Positions 1 to 7,696 are shown, counted from the first letter of the stretch. The stretch is 64,000 nt of DNA from Qipengyuania xiamenensis (GCF_019711495.1 NZ_JAIGNM010000001.1:620001-684000), one strand, 5' to 3'. Numbers and translations: made by a program. Notes: a model not told the origin generated them from the letters alone.

Positions 1-187
1 CTTCGTGTGGATTTGCAGGGTCAAACCGGCAAACAAAAGCCCATCTTATATTGAGGGCTTTCGCCAATCCTTCGACCACGACGGGGAAATATGCCTCTCC
101 AACCACGCGTGACGTATCAGCAAGGATCGATAGAGCATTTTCGATCGTGGGCGAGTGCTGGGTTATGCTGGGATCGATACGGTTCAA
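1..187 (-). CDS. N-terminal fragment of a GAF-domain sensory protein (runs off left edge)
   Basis: Reading leftward, an open frame starts at a TTG (NRIDPSITQ...) four bases after a good Shine-Dalgarno GGGAGGT and stays open to the window edge (62 codons). The visible end, GEAYFPVVVEGLAKALNIRW followed by AFVCRF, has the typical look of the start of a GAF domain as found at the N-terminus of bacterial sensor kinases and diguanylate cyclases. That assignment rests on family resemblance over about 30 residues only; the output domain lies outside the window. The gene is divergent from nothing nearby: folE further right is on the same strand and ends 182 bases upstream. An inverted repeat overlaps the ribosome-binding site (see separate entry). 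Confidence 0.55.
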   Translation of the reverse strand, partial: MNRIDPSITQHSPTIENALSILADTSRVVGEAYFPVVVEGLAKALNIRWAFVCRFDPANPHE

Positions 188-197
188 CGCGACCTCC

Positions 198-217
198 CTA
201 TGATTGCTTTATCATAG
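198..217 (-). promoter_or_regulatory. 7-bp perfect inverted repeat abutting the RBS of the GAF-domain gene
   Basis: The arms CTATGAT and ATCATAG are separated by six bases. On the coding (minus) strand the promoter-proximal arm contains a TATGAT that could serve as a -10 hexamer, and the other arm touches the first bases of the Shine-Dalgarno. It could be an operator, or an RNA hairpin limiting access to the ribosome-binding site. No binding protein can be named. Confidence 0.35.
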
Positions 218-369
218 ACCGGCGTGTTGGCACTAGCAAATCAATCCACTAACGCAGGATCAACATGCTAGGCAATTTAAGCCTTGCCCTTTGCTCCGAG
301 CACAAGGGTCAAACGGCAGGAATCGGGTCGCTAGCGGACTAGCCGCTTTTAGGCGCCCAAAGCCCCGTC

Positions 370-981
370 TCAGCCATACCCCATCAGGCTAAGCACTTCC
401 TTGCGGCTGCGCTGGTCTTCGAGGAAGGTGCCCATCATGCGGCTGGTGACCATTCCGACGCCGGGCGTGCGGACGCCGCGAGCGGTCATACAGCTGTGCT
501 GGGCGTCGATGACTACCGCCACGCCCTGCGGCTGGAGGTTTTCCCAGATGCAGTCCGCGACCTCGGCGGTCAGGCGTTCCTGCACCTGCAGGCGGCGCGC
601 ATATCCGTGGAGCACGCGGGCGAGCTTCGAGATGCCGACCACGCGGTCGTTGGGCAGGTAAGCGATCGCTGCCTTGCCGATGATCGGGGCCATGTGGTGT
701 TCGCAGTGCGACTGGAAGGGAATGTCCTTCAGGAGCACGATCTCGTTATAGCCGCCCACTTCTTCGAACACGCGGCTGAGGTGGATGCCCGGGTCCTCGC
801 CATAACCGAGGCAGTATTCCTTCCACGCGCGCGCGACGCGCTTGGGCGTGTCGAGCAGGCCTTCGCGAGTCGGATCGTCGCCCGTCCATTCGATCAGCGT
901 GCGGATCGCGTCCTGCACGTGTTCGGGGACCGGGGGTTTGCCAAGCGGGTTGTCTTCGTCGGGTCCGACCAGGCTGCTCAC
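370..981 (-). CDS. folE: GTP cyclohydrolase I
   Basis: Catalyses the first step of tetrahydrofolate (and pterin) synthesis, GTP to 7,8-dihydroneopterin triphosphate, as a cytosolic homodecamer. At 203 residues it has the normal length. The zinc ligands are visible: Cys93 and His96 in QSHCEHHMAPI, and Cys164 in the HSCMTARGV segment, followed by the conserved TPGVGMVTSRMMG C-terminus. The start is GTG, overlapping the stop of the upstream phospholipase D-like gene as GTGA, so the two are translationally coupled. It is the last gene of a hemerythrin - phospholipase D - folE unit. The RBS lies inside the upstream gene. Assignment is secure; the co-expression with a hemerythrin is inferred from spacing. 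Confidence 0.97.
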   Translation of the reverse strand: MSSLVGPDEDNPLGKPPVPEHVQDAIRTLIEWTGDDPTREGLLDTPKRVARAWKEYCLGYGEDPGIHLSRVFEEVGGYNEIVLLKDIPFQSHCEHHMAPIIGKAAIAYLPNDRVVGISKLARVLHGYARRLQVQERLTAEVADCIWENLQPQGVAVVIDAQHSCMTARGVRTPGVGMVTSRMMGTFLEDQRSRKEVLSLMGYG

Positions 982-2540
982 TTGCCGTTTTTCCTTCTGA
1001 ACTTGTTGCGCATGCGCGCGAGGCGGCTTCCCTTGCGGAAAAGTCCGCCCTTTGCAAACGGCTCGAACATATCGTCGGGATGTTCGGGATCCAGCAGCGC
1101 GCTCTGGGCGAGCGATTCCTCGGCGTCGTTGAGGTCAGGCGGATGATAGCGCTGGAGGTTGCGGCCCTCGCCCGGGGTCAGCGTGTGATCGATCAGTGCG
1201 GCCATCGAACCATAGCGTGCCTGGAGCTGCGGCACCTCGTCCTCTTCGATGCCGCAATGCTCCGCCAGCAGCGAATGGCGCAGGCTCGCGATCATGCTGC
1301 TCGTCCCTGCATTGGCCTTGCGAGTGGAATCGATGAACACGTCGCATTCGCTATCGAGCCCCATCGAGCGGTTGTTCATATTCGCAGAGCCGATACGCAG
1401 GATCTCGTCATCGACGATCATGATCTTGGCGTGGACATAGATCGGCGTTTCGCCGGTCAGCGGAGTCCAGATGCTGAAGCGGCTCTTCTTGTCGGCCTCC
1501 TCGATCGCCCGGACCAGTTCCGCGCGAGCATGGTCCATCGCCTGCTGCTCGAGCCAGCCATCCGCATTGGCCGGATGGACGATCACGATCTCGGGCGGAT
1601 CGTCTTCCTGGACCCGCTCGATGATCGCCTCTGCAATCGCGCGCGAGGCGAAATACTGGCTTTCGGCATAGATGAAGTGCTTGGCGCGCTTGATATGCGC
1701 GAGGTGGAGCTGCTCGATCTCCTTCACCTCGTCCCAGTCTCGATAGGCGGCTCGCGTCCTTGCGATACCGATCTCGACATTCTCGAACTGTGCCTTCAGC
1801 GGCTCGGGCCATGGCGAGCCGACACTGGGTTCGTACTGAGGCAAGCTTCCGCCGCCCGCACGCGTCCAGCGGTCTTCGCCCAGTTCTTCGAGGGCGTTGG
1901 CGACGTCGCCTTCCATCATCATGGTGGCATCGTGCCAGGGCTCGTAAGGCTTGCCGCGAGGGGTGACCCGGCGCTCGTCGTCTTCCTTATGGTCGCGCGT
2001 GTCCCAGCGCTTGTCGGTCATGTCGATCCCGCCGCACACGGCGACCTTGCCGTCGAGGATCGCGAGCTTCTGGTGATGGCTGCACCCCACCGGATGCGCG
2101 GTATCGAACTTGAAATTGATCCGCCGGTGGCGAACCCAGCGGGCCAGGTCCCACATCATCGATGCGCGCAGCGGCATCGTGAAAATGCCGAAGTTCCATT
2201 TCAGGAGCCGGATATCGAGCTTCTTGCGATGCCGCGCGAGCCAAGCGATGAAACTGCCCAGCCGTCGCGGATAGCCGCGCTTCCACGGACGCTGCCACCA
2301 GCGGCGGCCGCGTTCGAGATGGATGCGCGTGTCGAAATCCCAGCCGATCAGCAGCATCCGGCGGCGCGTGTGGAGCATCGCTTCCTGCATGAAGGCGAAA
2401 TAGTCGGCGGCATCGATGATCACCGATGCCTTGCTCGCCATTTCATAGCGCCAGACACCCGGCTCCACGCCGGGGTCCAGCTGCGAAGTACGGCTCGAGG
2501 CCCCTTCGGACTTGGTGTCGGATGCCCCCTCCGCGCTCAT
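978..2540 (-). CDS. Phospholipase D-like (HKD) protein
   Basis: A 520-residue member of the phospholipase D superfamily. Two HKD motifs are present: His156-x-Lys158-x4-Asp163 in HHQKLAILDG and His370-x-Lys372-x4-Asp377 in YVHAKIMIVDD, the second followed by the usual GSANMNNRS. Two HKD motifs in one chain indicate a complete active site acting through a phospho-histidine intermediate on a phosphodiester. The exact substrate (phospholipid hydrolysis or transphosphatidylation) cannot be read from sequence. No signal peptide or membrane segment is evident, so a soluble or peripheral protein is expected. The gene begins two bases after the hemerythrin stop and overlaps folE by four bases. The basic C-terminal tail (RLARMRNKFRRKNGK) could bind acidic lipids. 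Confidence 0.9.
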   Translation of the reverse strand: MSAEGASDTKSEGASSRTSQLDPGVEPGVWRYEMASKASVIIDAADYFAFMQEAMLHTRRRMLLIGWDFDTRIHLERGRRWWQRPWKRGYPRRLGSFIAWLARHRKKLDIRLLKWNFGIFTMPLRASMMWDLARWVRHRRINFKFDTAHPVGCSHHQKLAILDGKVAVCGGIDMTDKRWDTRDHKEDDERRVTPRGKPYEPWHDATMMMEGDVANALEELGEDRWTRAGGGSLPQYEPSVGSPWPEPLKAQFENVEIGIARTRAAYRDWDEVKEIEQLHLAHIKRAKHFIYAESQYFASRAIAEAIIERVQEDDPPEIVIVHPANADGWLEQQAMDHARAELVRAIEEADKKSRFSIWTPLTGETPIYVHAKIMIVDDEILRIGSANMNNRSMGLDSECDVFIDSTRKANAGTSSMIASLRHSLLAEHCGIEEDEVPQLQARYGSMAALIDHTLTPGEGRNLQRYHPPDLNDAEESLAQSALLDPEHPDDMFEPFAKGGLFRKGSRLARMRNKFRRKNGK

Positions 2541-2542
2541 GC

Positions 2543-3034
2543 CTATTCCTTGGCGTCCTCTTTCTTCTCGGGCGTCACTTCCGCTTCGGCCTTCTCTTCT
2601 TCCTTACGGCGATCGAAGACCGCGCGCATGTGCTCCATGTCCTTTTCATCGAGATGCTTCTCGAAATCGGGGAAGTGGTCTTCTTCCTCTTCCTCGATGT
2701 GATGGCGGTAATGGTGGTCGAAGTTCTTGAACTTCGTCAGCCAGCCGCCTTCCGACATGTCGGTCGCGGCAAGATCGTTGAGCGCTTCGTCGATCTCGTG
2801 ATGCTCGGCAACCGAGTGACGCGTTTCATCGGTGGTCGGCGGCTTGCGCAGCATGGTCGAATAGAGCGCCTGCTCTTCAGCCGCAGCGTGGCTCTTCAAT
2901 TCCTTCGTCAGCTCTTCGAACAGCTCTTCGCGCTCTTTGGTGTCGCCGCTGGTCTGGAGCAGCTTGTCGAGCAGCTCGCGGTGCTTGTCGTGGTCCTTCT
3001 TGAGGCGGGCGAAAATTTCGGTGGCATCGGCCAT
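2543..3034 (-). CDS. Hemerythrin HHE-domain protein
   Basis: A 163-residue, acidic four-helix protein of the HHE cation-binding family. Candidate di-iron ligands are His residues in DHDKHRELL, the HAAAEEQ stretch with its Glu, AEHHEIDEA, and FDHHYRHHIEEEEEDHF. Such proteins bind O2, NO or protect iron centres; which applies here is unknown. The ATG at the start of MADATEIF is chosen because AGGAG lies eight bases upstream; a longer in-frame version would begin in the divergent zincin's leader. It is the first gene of a three-gene minus-strand unit with the phospholipase D-like gene (2-base gap) and folE. Confidence 0.88.
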   Translation of the reverse strand: MADATEIFARLKKDHDKHRELLDKLLQTSGDTKEREELFEELTKELKSHAAAEEQALYSTMLRKPPTTDETRHSVAEHHEIDEALNDLAATDMSEGGWLTKFKNFDHHYRHHIEEEEEDHFPDFEKHLDEKDMEHMRAVFDRRKEEEKAEAEVTPEKKEDAKE

Positions 3035-3129
3035 GGGGCAGTTTCTCCTTTTGCCTTTCAGAACAGGCCGAAAGCGAGGCGGTTCCAGCATTGCTTGAAT
3101 ACGGTAACCCGGCACCGCATATCACCGGC

Positions 3130-3528
3130 ATGAGCCAAGACCGTCCCGGCCCCACCCAGGCGCAAATGCAGCAGATGGCAGAAGCGGTCGTGCGCGGCCT
3201 GCCGGAGAAGTTCCGCCAGCAGATGGGCGAGATCGTGATGCGGGTGGAAGACTTCGCGACGGTCGAGCAGCTCGAATCGGTCGAGCTCACCAGTAAATGG
3301 GAGCTGACCGGCCTTTACGAAGGTGTGGCGCTGACCGAACGGTCGGTCTGGGAGAGCCACCGCATGCCTGCGCGGATCTGGCTATTTCGCGAACCTCTCA
3401 TAGCCGAATGGCGCGACACCGGCGTTCGGATGGACGACCTCGTGCGTCACGTGGTGATCCACGAGGCAGGCCATCACTTCGGCTTTTCCGACGACGACAT
3501 GCACTGGCTGGAAGACAACGCCGACTGA
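3130..3528 (+). CDS. Small zincin-like metallopeptidase family protein
   Basis: A 132-residue cytosolic protein with a HExxH zinc site, His111-Glu112-x2-His115 in VIHEAGHHFGFSDDD, and downstream acidic residues that could give the third ligand. This is the short 'metallopeptidase family' (DUF1025-type) seen widely in Alphaproteobacteria; its physiological substrate is not established. The ATG opening MSQDRPGPTQ is preferred over a TTG 13 codons upstream because the conserved region begins after it and the upstream extension overlaps the promoter of the divergent hemerythrin gene. It stands alone on the plus strand. Confidence 0.85.
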   Translation: MSQDRPGPTQAQMQQMAEAVVRGLPEKFRQQMGEIVMRVEDFATVEQLESVELTSKWELTGLYEGVALTERSVWESHRMPARIWLFREPLIAEWRDTGVRMDDLVRHVVIHEAGHHFGFSDDDMHWLEDNAD

Positions 3529-3539
3529 CGCACGGGCGT

Positions 3540-3731
3540 TCAGCTATGCGGGCTGTTGTCCGCCACGCCCAGCGATGCTGCAAAGCCCGGCTGCGAAAGA
3601 CAGGTGCGGAAGGAACCTCCGCTACCCTGCAACTCGTGCGCCGGACCGCCCGCATCGACCTGTCCCTTGTGCATGATGGCCCGGTTCAACGCTGCAGCGC
3701 GCCGGATGGATTCGTGCGACCTTATGACCAT
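3540..3731 (-). CDS. Possible small protein, 63 residues, no recognised family
   Basis: An open frame starting MVIRSHESIRRAAALNRAI, preceded by AAGGGGA five to six bases before the ATG, fills much of an otherwise empty 430-base stretch and ends convergently 11 bases from the zincin stop. Codon third positions are moderately GC-rich. It contains no signal peptide, membrane segment or known motif. It may equally be a chance frame. The rest of the stretch (about 3732-3921) shows nothing identifiable. Confidence 0.3.
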   Translation of the reverse strand: MVIRSHESIRRAAALNRAIMHKGQVDAGGPAHELQGSGGSFRTCLSQPGFAASLGVADNSPHS

Positions 3732-3921
3732 GTCTGTCCCCTTCCATCCTGCGCCGGCTTCGTCCCCAAGCCATTGATCGCAGGATGCGGGCGCACCTTA
3801 TGTGCAATCCTGCACGGCACAATGGACCGGCAGCATTCCATCGCAAGTTTCGGGAAGACTGTGTCCGCCTGCTGTCACGCTTCCGGGTGACATCGCCGGG
3901 CGGAAAATGGCCCAGAACCAC

Positions 3922-3956
3922 AAAAGCCCACGACCCTTGCGGGGTCATGGGCTTTT
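3922..3956 (-). terminator. Intrinsic terminator of tRNA-Arg
   Basis: A nested hairpin with outer arms AAAAGCCCA/TGGGCTTTT and inner arms GACCC/GGGTC around a four-base loop. On the minus strand it follows the encoded CCA of the tRNA by one base and ends in TTTT. The outer A/T run makes it usable in both directions. Confidence 0.8.
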
Positions 3957-3957
3957 A

Positions 3958-4034
3958 TGGCGCGCCAGGAAGGATTCGAACCTCCGACCGCCTGATTCGT
4001 AGTCAGGTACTCTATCCAGCTGAGCTACTGGCGC
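3958..4034 (-). tRNA. tRNA-Arg (anticodon ACG)
   Basis: On the minus strand the cloverleaf is complete: acceptor arm GCGCCAG/CTGGCGC, D-arm AGCTCAGCTGGATAGAGT, anticodon stem CCTGA/TCAGG enclosing CTACGAA (anticodon ACG), T-arm GGAGGTTCGAATCCTTCC. Discriminator G is followed by an encoded CCA. It reads CGN arginine codons after A34 deamination. Confidence 0.96.
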
Positions 4035-4046
4035 GTTGGAGGGCGG

Positions 4047-4075
4047 CACATAGGTGGGTGCCGCGGCCTTGGCAA
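4047..4075 (-). promoter_or_regulatory. Candidate promoter of tRNA-Arg
   Basis: On the minus strand TTGCCA (5 of 6 to the -35 consensus) and TATGTG are separated by 17 bases and end 12 bases before the tRNA 5' end. It lies directly beyond the mutT stop. The -10 is weak. Confidence 0.4.
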
Positions 4076-4078
4076 CAC

Positions 4079-4549
4079 CTAATCCGCGTATTTTTCCATC
4101 AAAGATGCCGCAAGCGCGATATCGAGCGGCGGCTTGTCCAGCGCAGCCACTTCATCGGCACCGAACCAGTCCACTGCCCCGCCCTCCAGCGCCTGCGGCT
4201 CACCTTCCCAATGCGTGCATGTGTAAAGGAGTATGACAATCGGGCGCTCGCGCGTGCCCTCTGCCTCCTGGGCGAAACCTGACGGCGCGAGATGCTCGGC
4301 CCGAATCGCAATCCCGAGTTCTTCCTCGATCTCCCGAACCAGCGCATTTGCGGGGGTTTCGTGCGACTCGACCTTGCCGCCGGGAAATTCCCACAAGCCG
4401 CCGTGATGCTTGTGATCGGGCCGTTTGTGCATGAGCCAACGCCCGTCCCCGCCACGCAGGGCTAGGGCTACTACCAAGGTGATTGTCGGGAAATTTTCCA
4501 AACTTTCGTGACCCCGCAACTTTTTCTTAACACCTGCCCGAGTACCCAA
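4079..4549 (-). CDS. mutT: MutT-type Nudix hydrolase (8-oxo-dGTP pyrophosphohydrolase)
   Basis: A single Nudix domain of about 130-156 residues, cleaving NTP-like substrates to the monophosphate and pyrophosphate; the fold and context suit the oxidised-dGTP sanitising enzyme. The full Nudix box is present: Gly-x5-Glu-x7-Arg-Glu-x2-Glu-Glu, visible as GGKVESHETPANALVREIEE then ELGI. The preceding RPDHKHHGGLWEFPGG is also typical of MutT. The start is uncertain: the frame opens with TTG (MGTRAG...) and another TTG 16 codons later (giving ENFPTITLVV) fits the family length better, but neither has a clear Shine-Dalgarno. Transcribed toward the tRNA-Arg gene and divergent from the pilin genes. Confidence 0.85.
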   Translation of the reverse strand: MGTRAGVKKKLRGHESLENFPTITLVVALALRGGDGRWLMHKRPDHKHHGGLWEFPGGKVESHETPANALVREIEEELGIAIRAEHLAPSGFAQEAEGTRERPIVILLYTCTHWEGEPQALEGGAVDWFGADEVAALDKPPLDIALAASLMEKYAD

Positions 4550-4587
4550 AGGATGTCAGCTACGAATTGACATTGGGGGCAACCGAA

Positions 4588-4764
4588 GTGGTCGAGTTTC
4601 TAAAAAAACTGAAAGCCGACGACCGCGGTGCAACTGCTGTTGAATACGGGCTGATCCTCTCACTGATCTTCTTGGCCCTGATGGGGGCTGTGGAAGCTTT
4701 CGGACAAACGACGATCGACATGTGGAATGGGATCTCGACCGAAATGCAGAACGCAGGAATCTAA
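4588..4764 (+). CDS. Flp family type IVb pilin, first copy
   Basis: A 58-residue prepilin of the Flp/Fap class. The class III leader VVEFLKKLKADDRG is followed by the peptidase motif GATAVEYGLI, where cleavage by a TadV/CpaA-type prepilin peptidase occurs after Gly, and by one hydrophobic helix (LILSLIFLALMGAVEAF). The GTG start is chosen because it matches the second copy's leader length; a TTG 21 bases upstream is in frame and open. The other Tad secretion genes are not in this window. The mature helix carries Glu5 of the motif, needed for pilus assembly. Confidence 0.85.
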   Translation: MVEFLKKLKADDRGATAVEYGLILSLIFLALMGAVEAFGQTTIDMWNGISTEMQNAGI

Positions 4765-4788
4765 GACGCAGGGTGAAGAGGTCAAAAA

Positions 4789-4827
4789 GACGCTGACACG
4801 GTTACGATTTGTCAACTTGTCGGCGTC
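4789..4827 (+). promoter_or_regulatory. Hairpin between the two pilin genes
   Basis: Arms GACGCTGACA and TGTCGGCGTC pair over ten positions (one G-U) around a 19-base loop that contains a further GTT/AAC pair. No U-run follows. It could be a processing or stability element that sets different levels of the two pilins, or an operator; nothing in the sequence decides. Confidence 0.3.
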
Positions 4828-4897
4828 AGAACGAGGATAGCTCAAGCCGTAGGACGCGGTGAGAGTCGGGTACGAAGACTGAACCAGGAGACGTAAC

Positions 4898-5071
4898 ATG
4901 AAGTTCATCAACAAGCTGCGCAACAACGAAGAAGGCGCAACCGCAATCGAGTACGGCCTTATCGCTGCTCTGATCGCTGTTGCTGCAATGACCGCAATGG
5001 GCGCACTCGGCAACCAGCTCGACGCCACCTTCACCACGGTGTCGGACGAAATGGCTACCGCCAACGTCTAA
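4898..5071 (+). CDS. Flp family type IVb pilin, second copy
   Basis: A 57-residue prepilin: leader MKFINKLRNNEEG, cleavage motif GATAIEYGLI and a hydrophobic helix AALIAVAAMTAMGALG. AGGAG sits eight bases before the ATG, a far better ribosome-binding site than the first copy has, so this is probably the major pilin. The two copies share the leader architecture and about half of the residues, pointing to tandem duplication followed by divergence. A strong terminator follows 24 bases after the stop. Confidence 0.92.
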   Translation: MKFINKLRNNEEGATAIEYGLIAALIAVAAMTAMGALGNQLDATFTTVSDEMATANV

Positions 5072-5094
5072 TCGGCGTTTGTCGATACAAAAAG

Positions 5095-5126
5095 GGCGGC
5101 GAGGGTATACCCCTCGCCGCCTTTTT
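5095..5126 (+). terminator. Bidirectional intrinsic terminator after the pilin genes
   Basis: An 11-bp perfect stem (GGCGGCGAGGG/CCCTCGCCGCC) with loop TATAC is followed by TTTTT on the plus strand and, read the other way, by CTTTTTG. It lies between the convergent second pilin and the M48 protease, and should serve both. Confidence 0.9.
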
Positions 5127-5148
5127 CTTTGCCTGAAGGAAATGTCGA

Positions 5149-6612
5149 TCAGCTTCCGCGGATGACGATCTTCACCTTCTGACCGGCCTGGAGCTGGTCG
5201 TTCGAACCAAGGCCGTTGAGGACGCGGAAGCGTTCTTCCTGCGCAGTAGGATAAGCCATCCGGCGCGAGAGCGAACTGACCGTATCGCCGCTGCGAACGG
5301 TGATCACATCGAGCACGCGCGGCACGACCTGCGCTGCTTCCTGCGTCGAGACACGGCGCACCGACGAATACATCTGGTTGAAGGTACTCGCCTGTCCAGC
5401 CGGGGTGATCGCGAGGAAGTGATATGCGCGATCGTTCGCGAACTCATACGCGAAGACCGTCACGTCGACCTGGCTCTGGCCATTGTTGACCCGCGCCGTA
5501 CCGAAAGCGGCAGGCAATCCGTTCACGGTACGCGTCTGGATGCTCGACGGCGTGATCTGCTGCTGGCTAAGCCCCGAGAACACGCTCTGGACGTAACTCT
5601 GCAAATTGCCGTTGTACGGGGCGAGCGTGAATTGCGCCTTCCCGCTCTGGCCGTTGATGGTCACGGCACTCGTGCCGTTGACCATGTAGAAGCCCTGCGG
5701 CGCTGTGAAAGCGAGGCGCAGTTCCGGATGGATGAACTGGCGGCCTTCCACGATGCCCTGTTCGGGATCATCGCCATAGACCAGCCCGTCGATGCGGGTG
5801 AGGAAGGTGTCGCGGTTGAGCGTGCCACTCATTCCCTGCGTCTTGCTCAGCGCGGTCTGTACGCGGCTGGCCGGATCGGGATGGGTCGACGCCCATTCCG
5901 GAAGGCGCGCATCGTCGCGGCCCTGAAGTCGGGCATCGAGCGCGTTCTGGTTTGCAAGGCTGGCCAGAACCGTCGCCATGGCGCGCGGATCGTAACCTGC
6001 ATTGTTGAGATACTGGATGCCGAGTTCGTCGGCTTCCAGTTCCTGGTTGCGCGAGAACTTCAGCGTCAGCATCTGCGAGCCCTGCAGCGCCGCTTGGCCG
6101 AGCTGCTGGCCGAGCGGATTGCTGCCAAGCAATACGCTCGACAGGATCGCCGCGCCCACTCCGAAGATCTGGTTGCGCTGTGCCGCGGCCTGACGGCGCT
6201 GCGAATGGCGGGCCGCAACATGGCCGACTTCGTGGCCGAGAACGCCAGCCAGTTCGGCCTCGTTGTTCATCAGCGTTACGAGCTGGCGGGTGGTGTAGAT
6301 ATAGCCGCCGGGAATCGCGAAGGCGTTGTTCACCGGGCTGTTGACGAGGCTGACGGTGAAGCTGTCACGCGCGCCGCCAAGACCCGACTGCACGGCGATG
6401 TTCTTGCCGACCTGCTCGACATAGACCGCCTGCGGTCCGGTCATGGCGCCGCCGAATTCGGCGAGCAGCTGCGGGTGGGCTTCAGCGCCGATCTCGGCTT
6501 CGCTCTGGGTGATCGGGGCAGACGCATCGGGGATGGTCCCGCCCATGCAACCGGCAAGCGCGATCGACAGGACTGCAGTGGTGGAAGTGGCGATTATTCT
6601 GGTGCGCGACAT
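5149..6612 (-). CDS. M48-family zinc metalloprotease, lipoprotein with C-terminal LysM-like domain
   Basis: A 487-residue periplasmic protease. The N-terminus is a lipoprotein signal (MSRTRIIATS..., lipobox LAGC with Cys22). The catalytic site is His127-Glu128-x2-His131 in LGHEVGHVAARH, with the downstream NQELEADELG giving the third zinc ligand, as in the BepA/LoiP type of M48 protease that handles misfolded outer-membrane proteins. The C-terminal 50 residues (VRSGDTVSSLSRR ... LQAGQKVKIVIRG) look like a peptidoglycan-binding LysM domain. The start is the ATG with AGGGAG upstream; an in-frame ATG ten codons earlier would bury the signal peptide. The middle region (about 290-430) has no clear match. 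It stands apart from accA by 129 bases and ends at the shared terminator. Confidence 0.9.
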   Translation of the reverse strand: MSRTRIIATSTTAVLSIALAGCMGGTIPDASAPITQSEAEIGAEAHPQLLAEFGGAMTGPQAVYVEQVGKNIAVQSGLGGARDSFTVSLVNSPVNNAFAIPGGYIYTTRQLVTLMNNEAELAGVLGHEVGHVAARHSQRRQAAAQRNQIFGVGAAILSSVLLGSNPLGQQLGQAALQGSQMLTLKFSRNQELEADELGIQYLNNAGYDPRAMATVLASLANQNALDARLQGRDDARLPEWASTHPDPASRVQTALSKTQGMSGTLNRDTFLTRIDGLVYGDDPEQGIVEGRQFIHPELRLAFTAPQGFYMVNGTSAVTINGQSGKAQFTLAPYNGNLQSYVQSVFSGLSQQQITPSSIQTRTVNGLPAAFGTARVNNGQSQVDVTVFAYEFANDRAYHFLAITPAGQASTFNQMYSSVRRVSTQEAAQVVPRVLDVITVRSGDTVSSLSRRMAYPTAQEERFRVLNGLGSNDQLQAGQKVKIVIRGS

Positions 6613-6741
6613 GGCGTATCTCCCTGGGGAGGCGGCGCGCAAGTCGTCAGCGACCGAAGCGCAGCCCGTTTGGTTTACCTTGGGAGAACAGGAGGATGGG
6701 GCGGTTTGTTCCCGCGCCCTCCTCTAATCCTGCGCTGACGG

Positions 6742-7686
6742 TTAGCCAGCCATCTGCAGGAAGCGTTCTTCGCGCATCCGCTTCAGCTCGTCGGGAGAGG
6801 ATTTCGACAGCATGTCCAGTTCCTCGCCGATCGCCTGACCGAGCTCTTCGGCCATCCGCTTGGGATCGCGATGCGCGCCGCCAACCGGTTCGTTGACGAT
6901 GCGGTCGATCACGCCGAGCTTCTTGAGGTTCTGCGCGGTGATCTTCATCGCTTCGGCGGCATCGGGTGCCTTTTCGGCCGTACGCCACAGGATAGAGGCG
7001 CAACCTTCGGGCGAAATCACCGAATAGACCGCATGTTCGAGCATCAGCACGCGCTCTGCGCTGGCAAGCGCCACAGCGCCGCCCGAACCGCCCTCGCCCA
7101 CGATGGTGGCAACCATCGGGACCGGCAGCGCGAGACAGGCCTCCGTCGAACGGGCAATGGCTTCCGCCTGACCGCGTTCTTCGGCTTCCACACCCGGGAA
7201 TGCGCCCGAAGTGTCGACCAGCGTGACGACGGGAAGGCCGAAGCGGCCGGCCATTTCCATCAGGCGAATCGCCTTGCGGTAGCCCTCGGGCTTACCCATG
7301 CCGAAATTGTGCCGGATGCGGCTGGCGGTATCGTTGCCCTTCTCGTGGCCGATCAGCACGACCTTGCGGCCGTTCAACTTTGCAAAGCCGCCGAGGATGG
7401 CCTCGTCTTCGCCATAGGCACGGTCACCGCCCAGCGGCATGAATTCCTCGAACGCATGCTCCACATAGTCGCGGAAATGCGGGCGCGAGGGATGACGTGC
7501 GACCTGCGTTTTTTGCCAGGGCGAAAGCGATTCGTAGGTGGTCGCGAGCAAGTCCGCGCTCTTCACCTCGAGCCGCTCGAGCTCCTTGGAGATATCGACA
7601 TCGTCGCCTTCCGACGCATTGCGCAGTTCGGCAATGCGCTTTTCGAGCTCTGCGACAGGCTTTTCGAATTCGAGATAGGAAACCAT
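6742..7686 (-). CDS. accA: Acetyl-CoA carboxylase carboxyltransferase, alpha subunit
   Basis: A 314-residue protein forming, with AccD, the carboxyltransferase that makes malonyl-CoA for fatty acid synthesis. Family features: N-terminal SYLEFEKPVAELEKRIAEL, the crotonase-like core with LIGHEKGND, LVDTSGAFPGVEAEERGQ, VGEGGSGGAVALASAERV and SVISPEGCASILWR. Length is normal. It starts ten bases after the xerD stop and so belongs to the minus-strand unit that begins with the small membrane gene near 10.5 kb. The start ATG (MVSYLEF) is chosen over one 12 codons upstream that overlaps xerD. AccB, AccC and AccD are not in this window. Confidence 0.97.
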   Translation of the reverse strand: MVSYLEFEKPVAELEKRIAELRNASEGDDVDISKELERLEVKSADLLATTYESLSPWQKTQVARHPSRPHFRDYVEHAFEEFMPLGGDRAYGEDEAILGGFAKLNGRKVVLIGHEKGNDTASRIRHNFGMGKPEGYRKAIRLMEMAGRFGLPVVTLVDTSGAFPGVEAEERGQAEAIARSTEACLALPVPMVATIVGEGGSGGAVALASAERVLMLEHAVYSVISPEGCASILWRTAEKAPDAAEAMKITAQNLKKLGVIDRIVNEPVGGAHRDPKRMAEELGQAIGEELDMLSKSSPDELKRMREERFLQMAG

Positions 7687-7696
7687 CGCAGACCCG

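Noticed and set aside
1080..2702. 540-codon open frame on the plus strand
   Set aside because: It runs antisense to the phospholipase D-like gene, whose HKD motifs are unmistakable; long antisense frames are common in GC-rich DNA.
4567..4572. TTGACA as -35 box of the pilin genes
   Set aside because: No acceptable -10 occurs 16-18 bases downstream, and the position lies within or at the start of the coding region.
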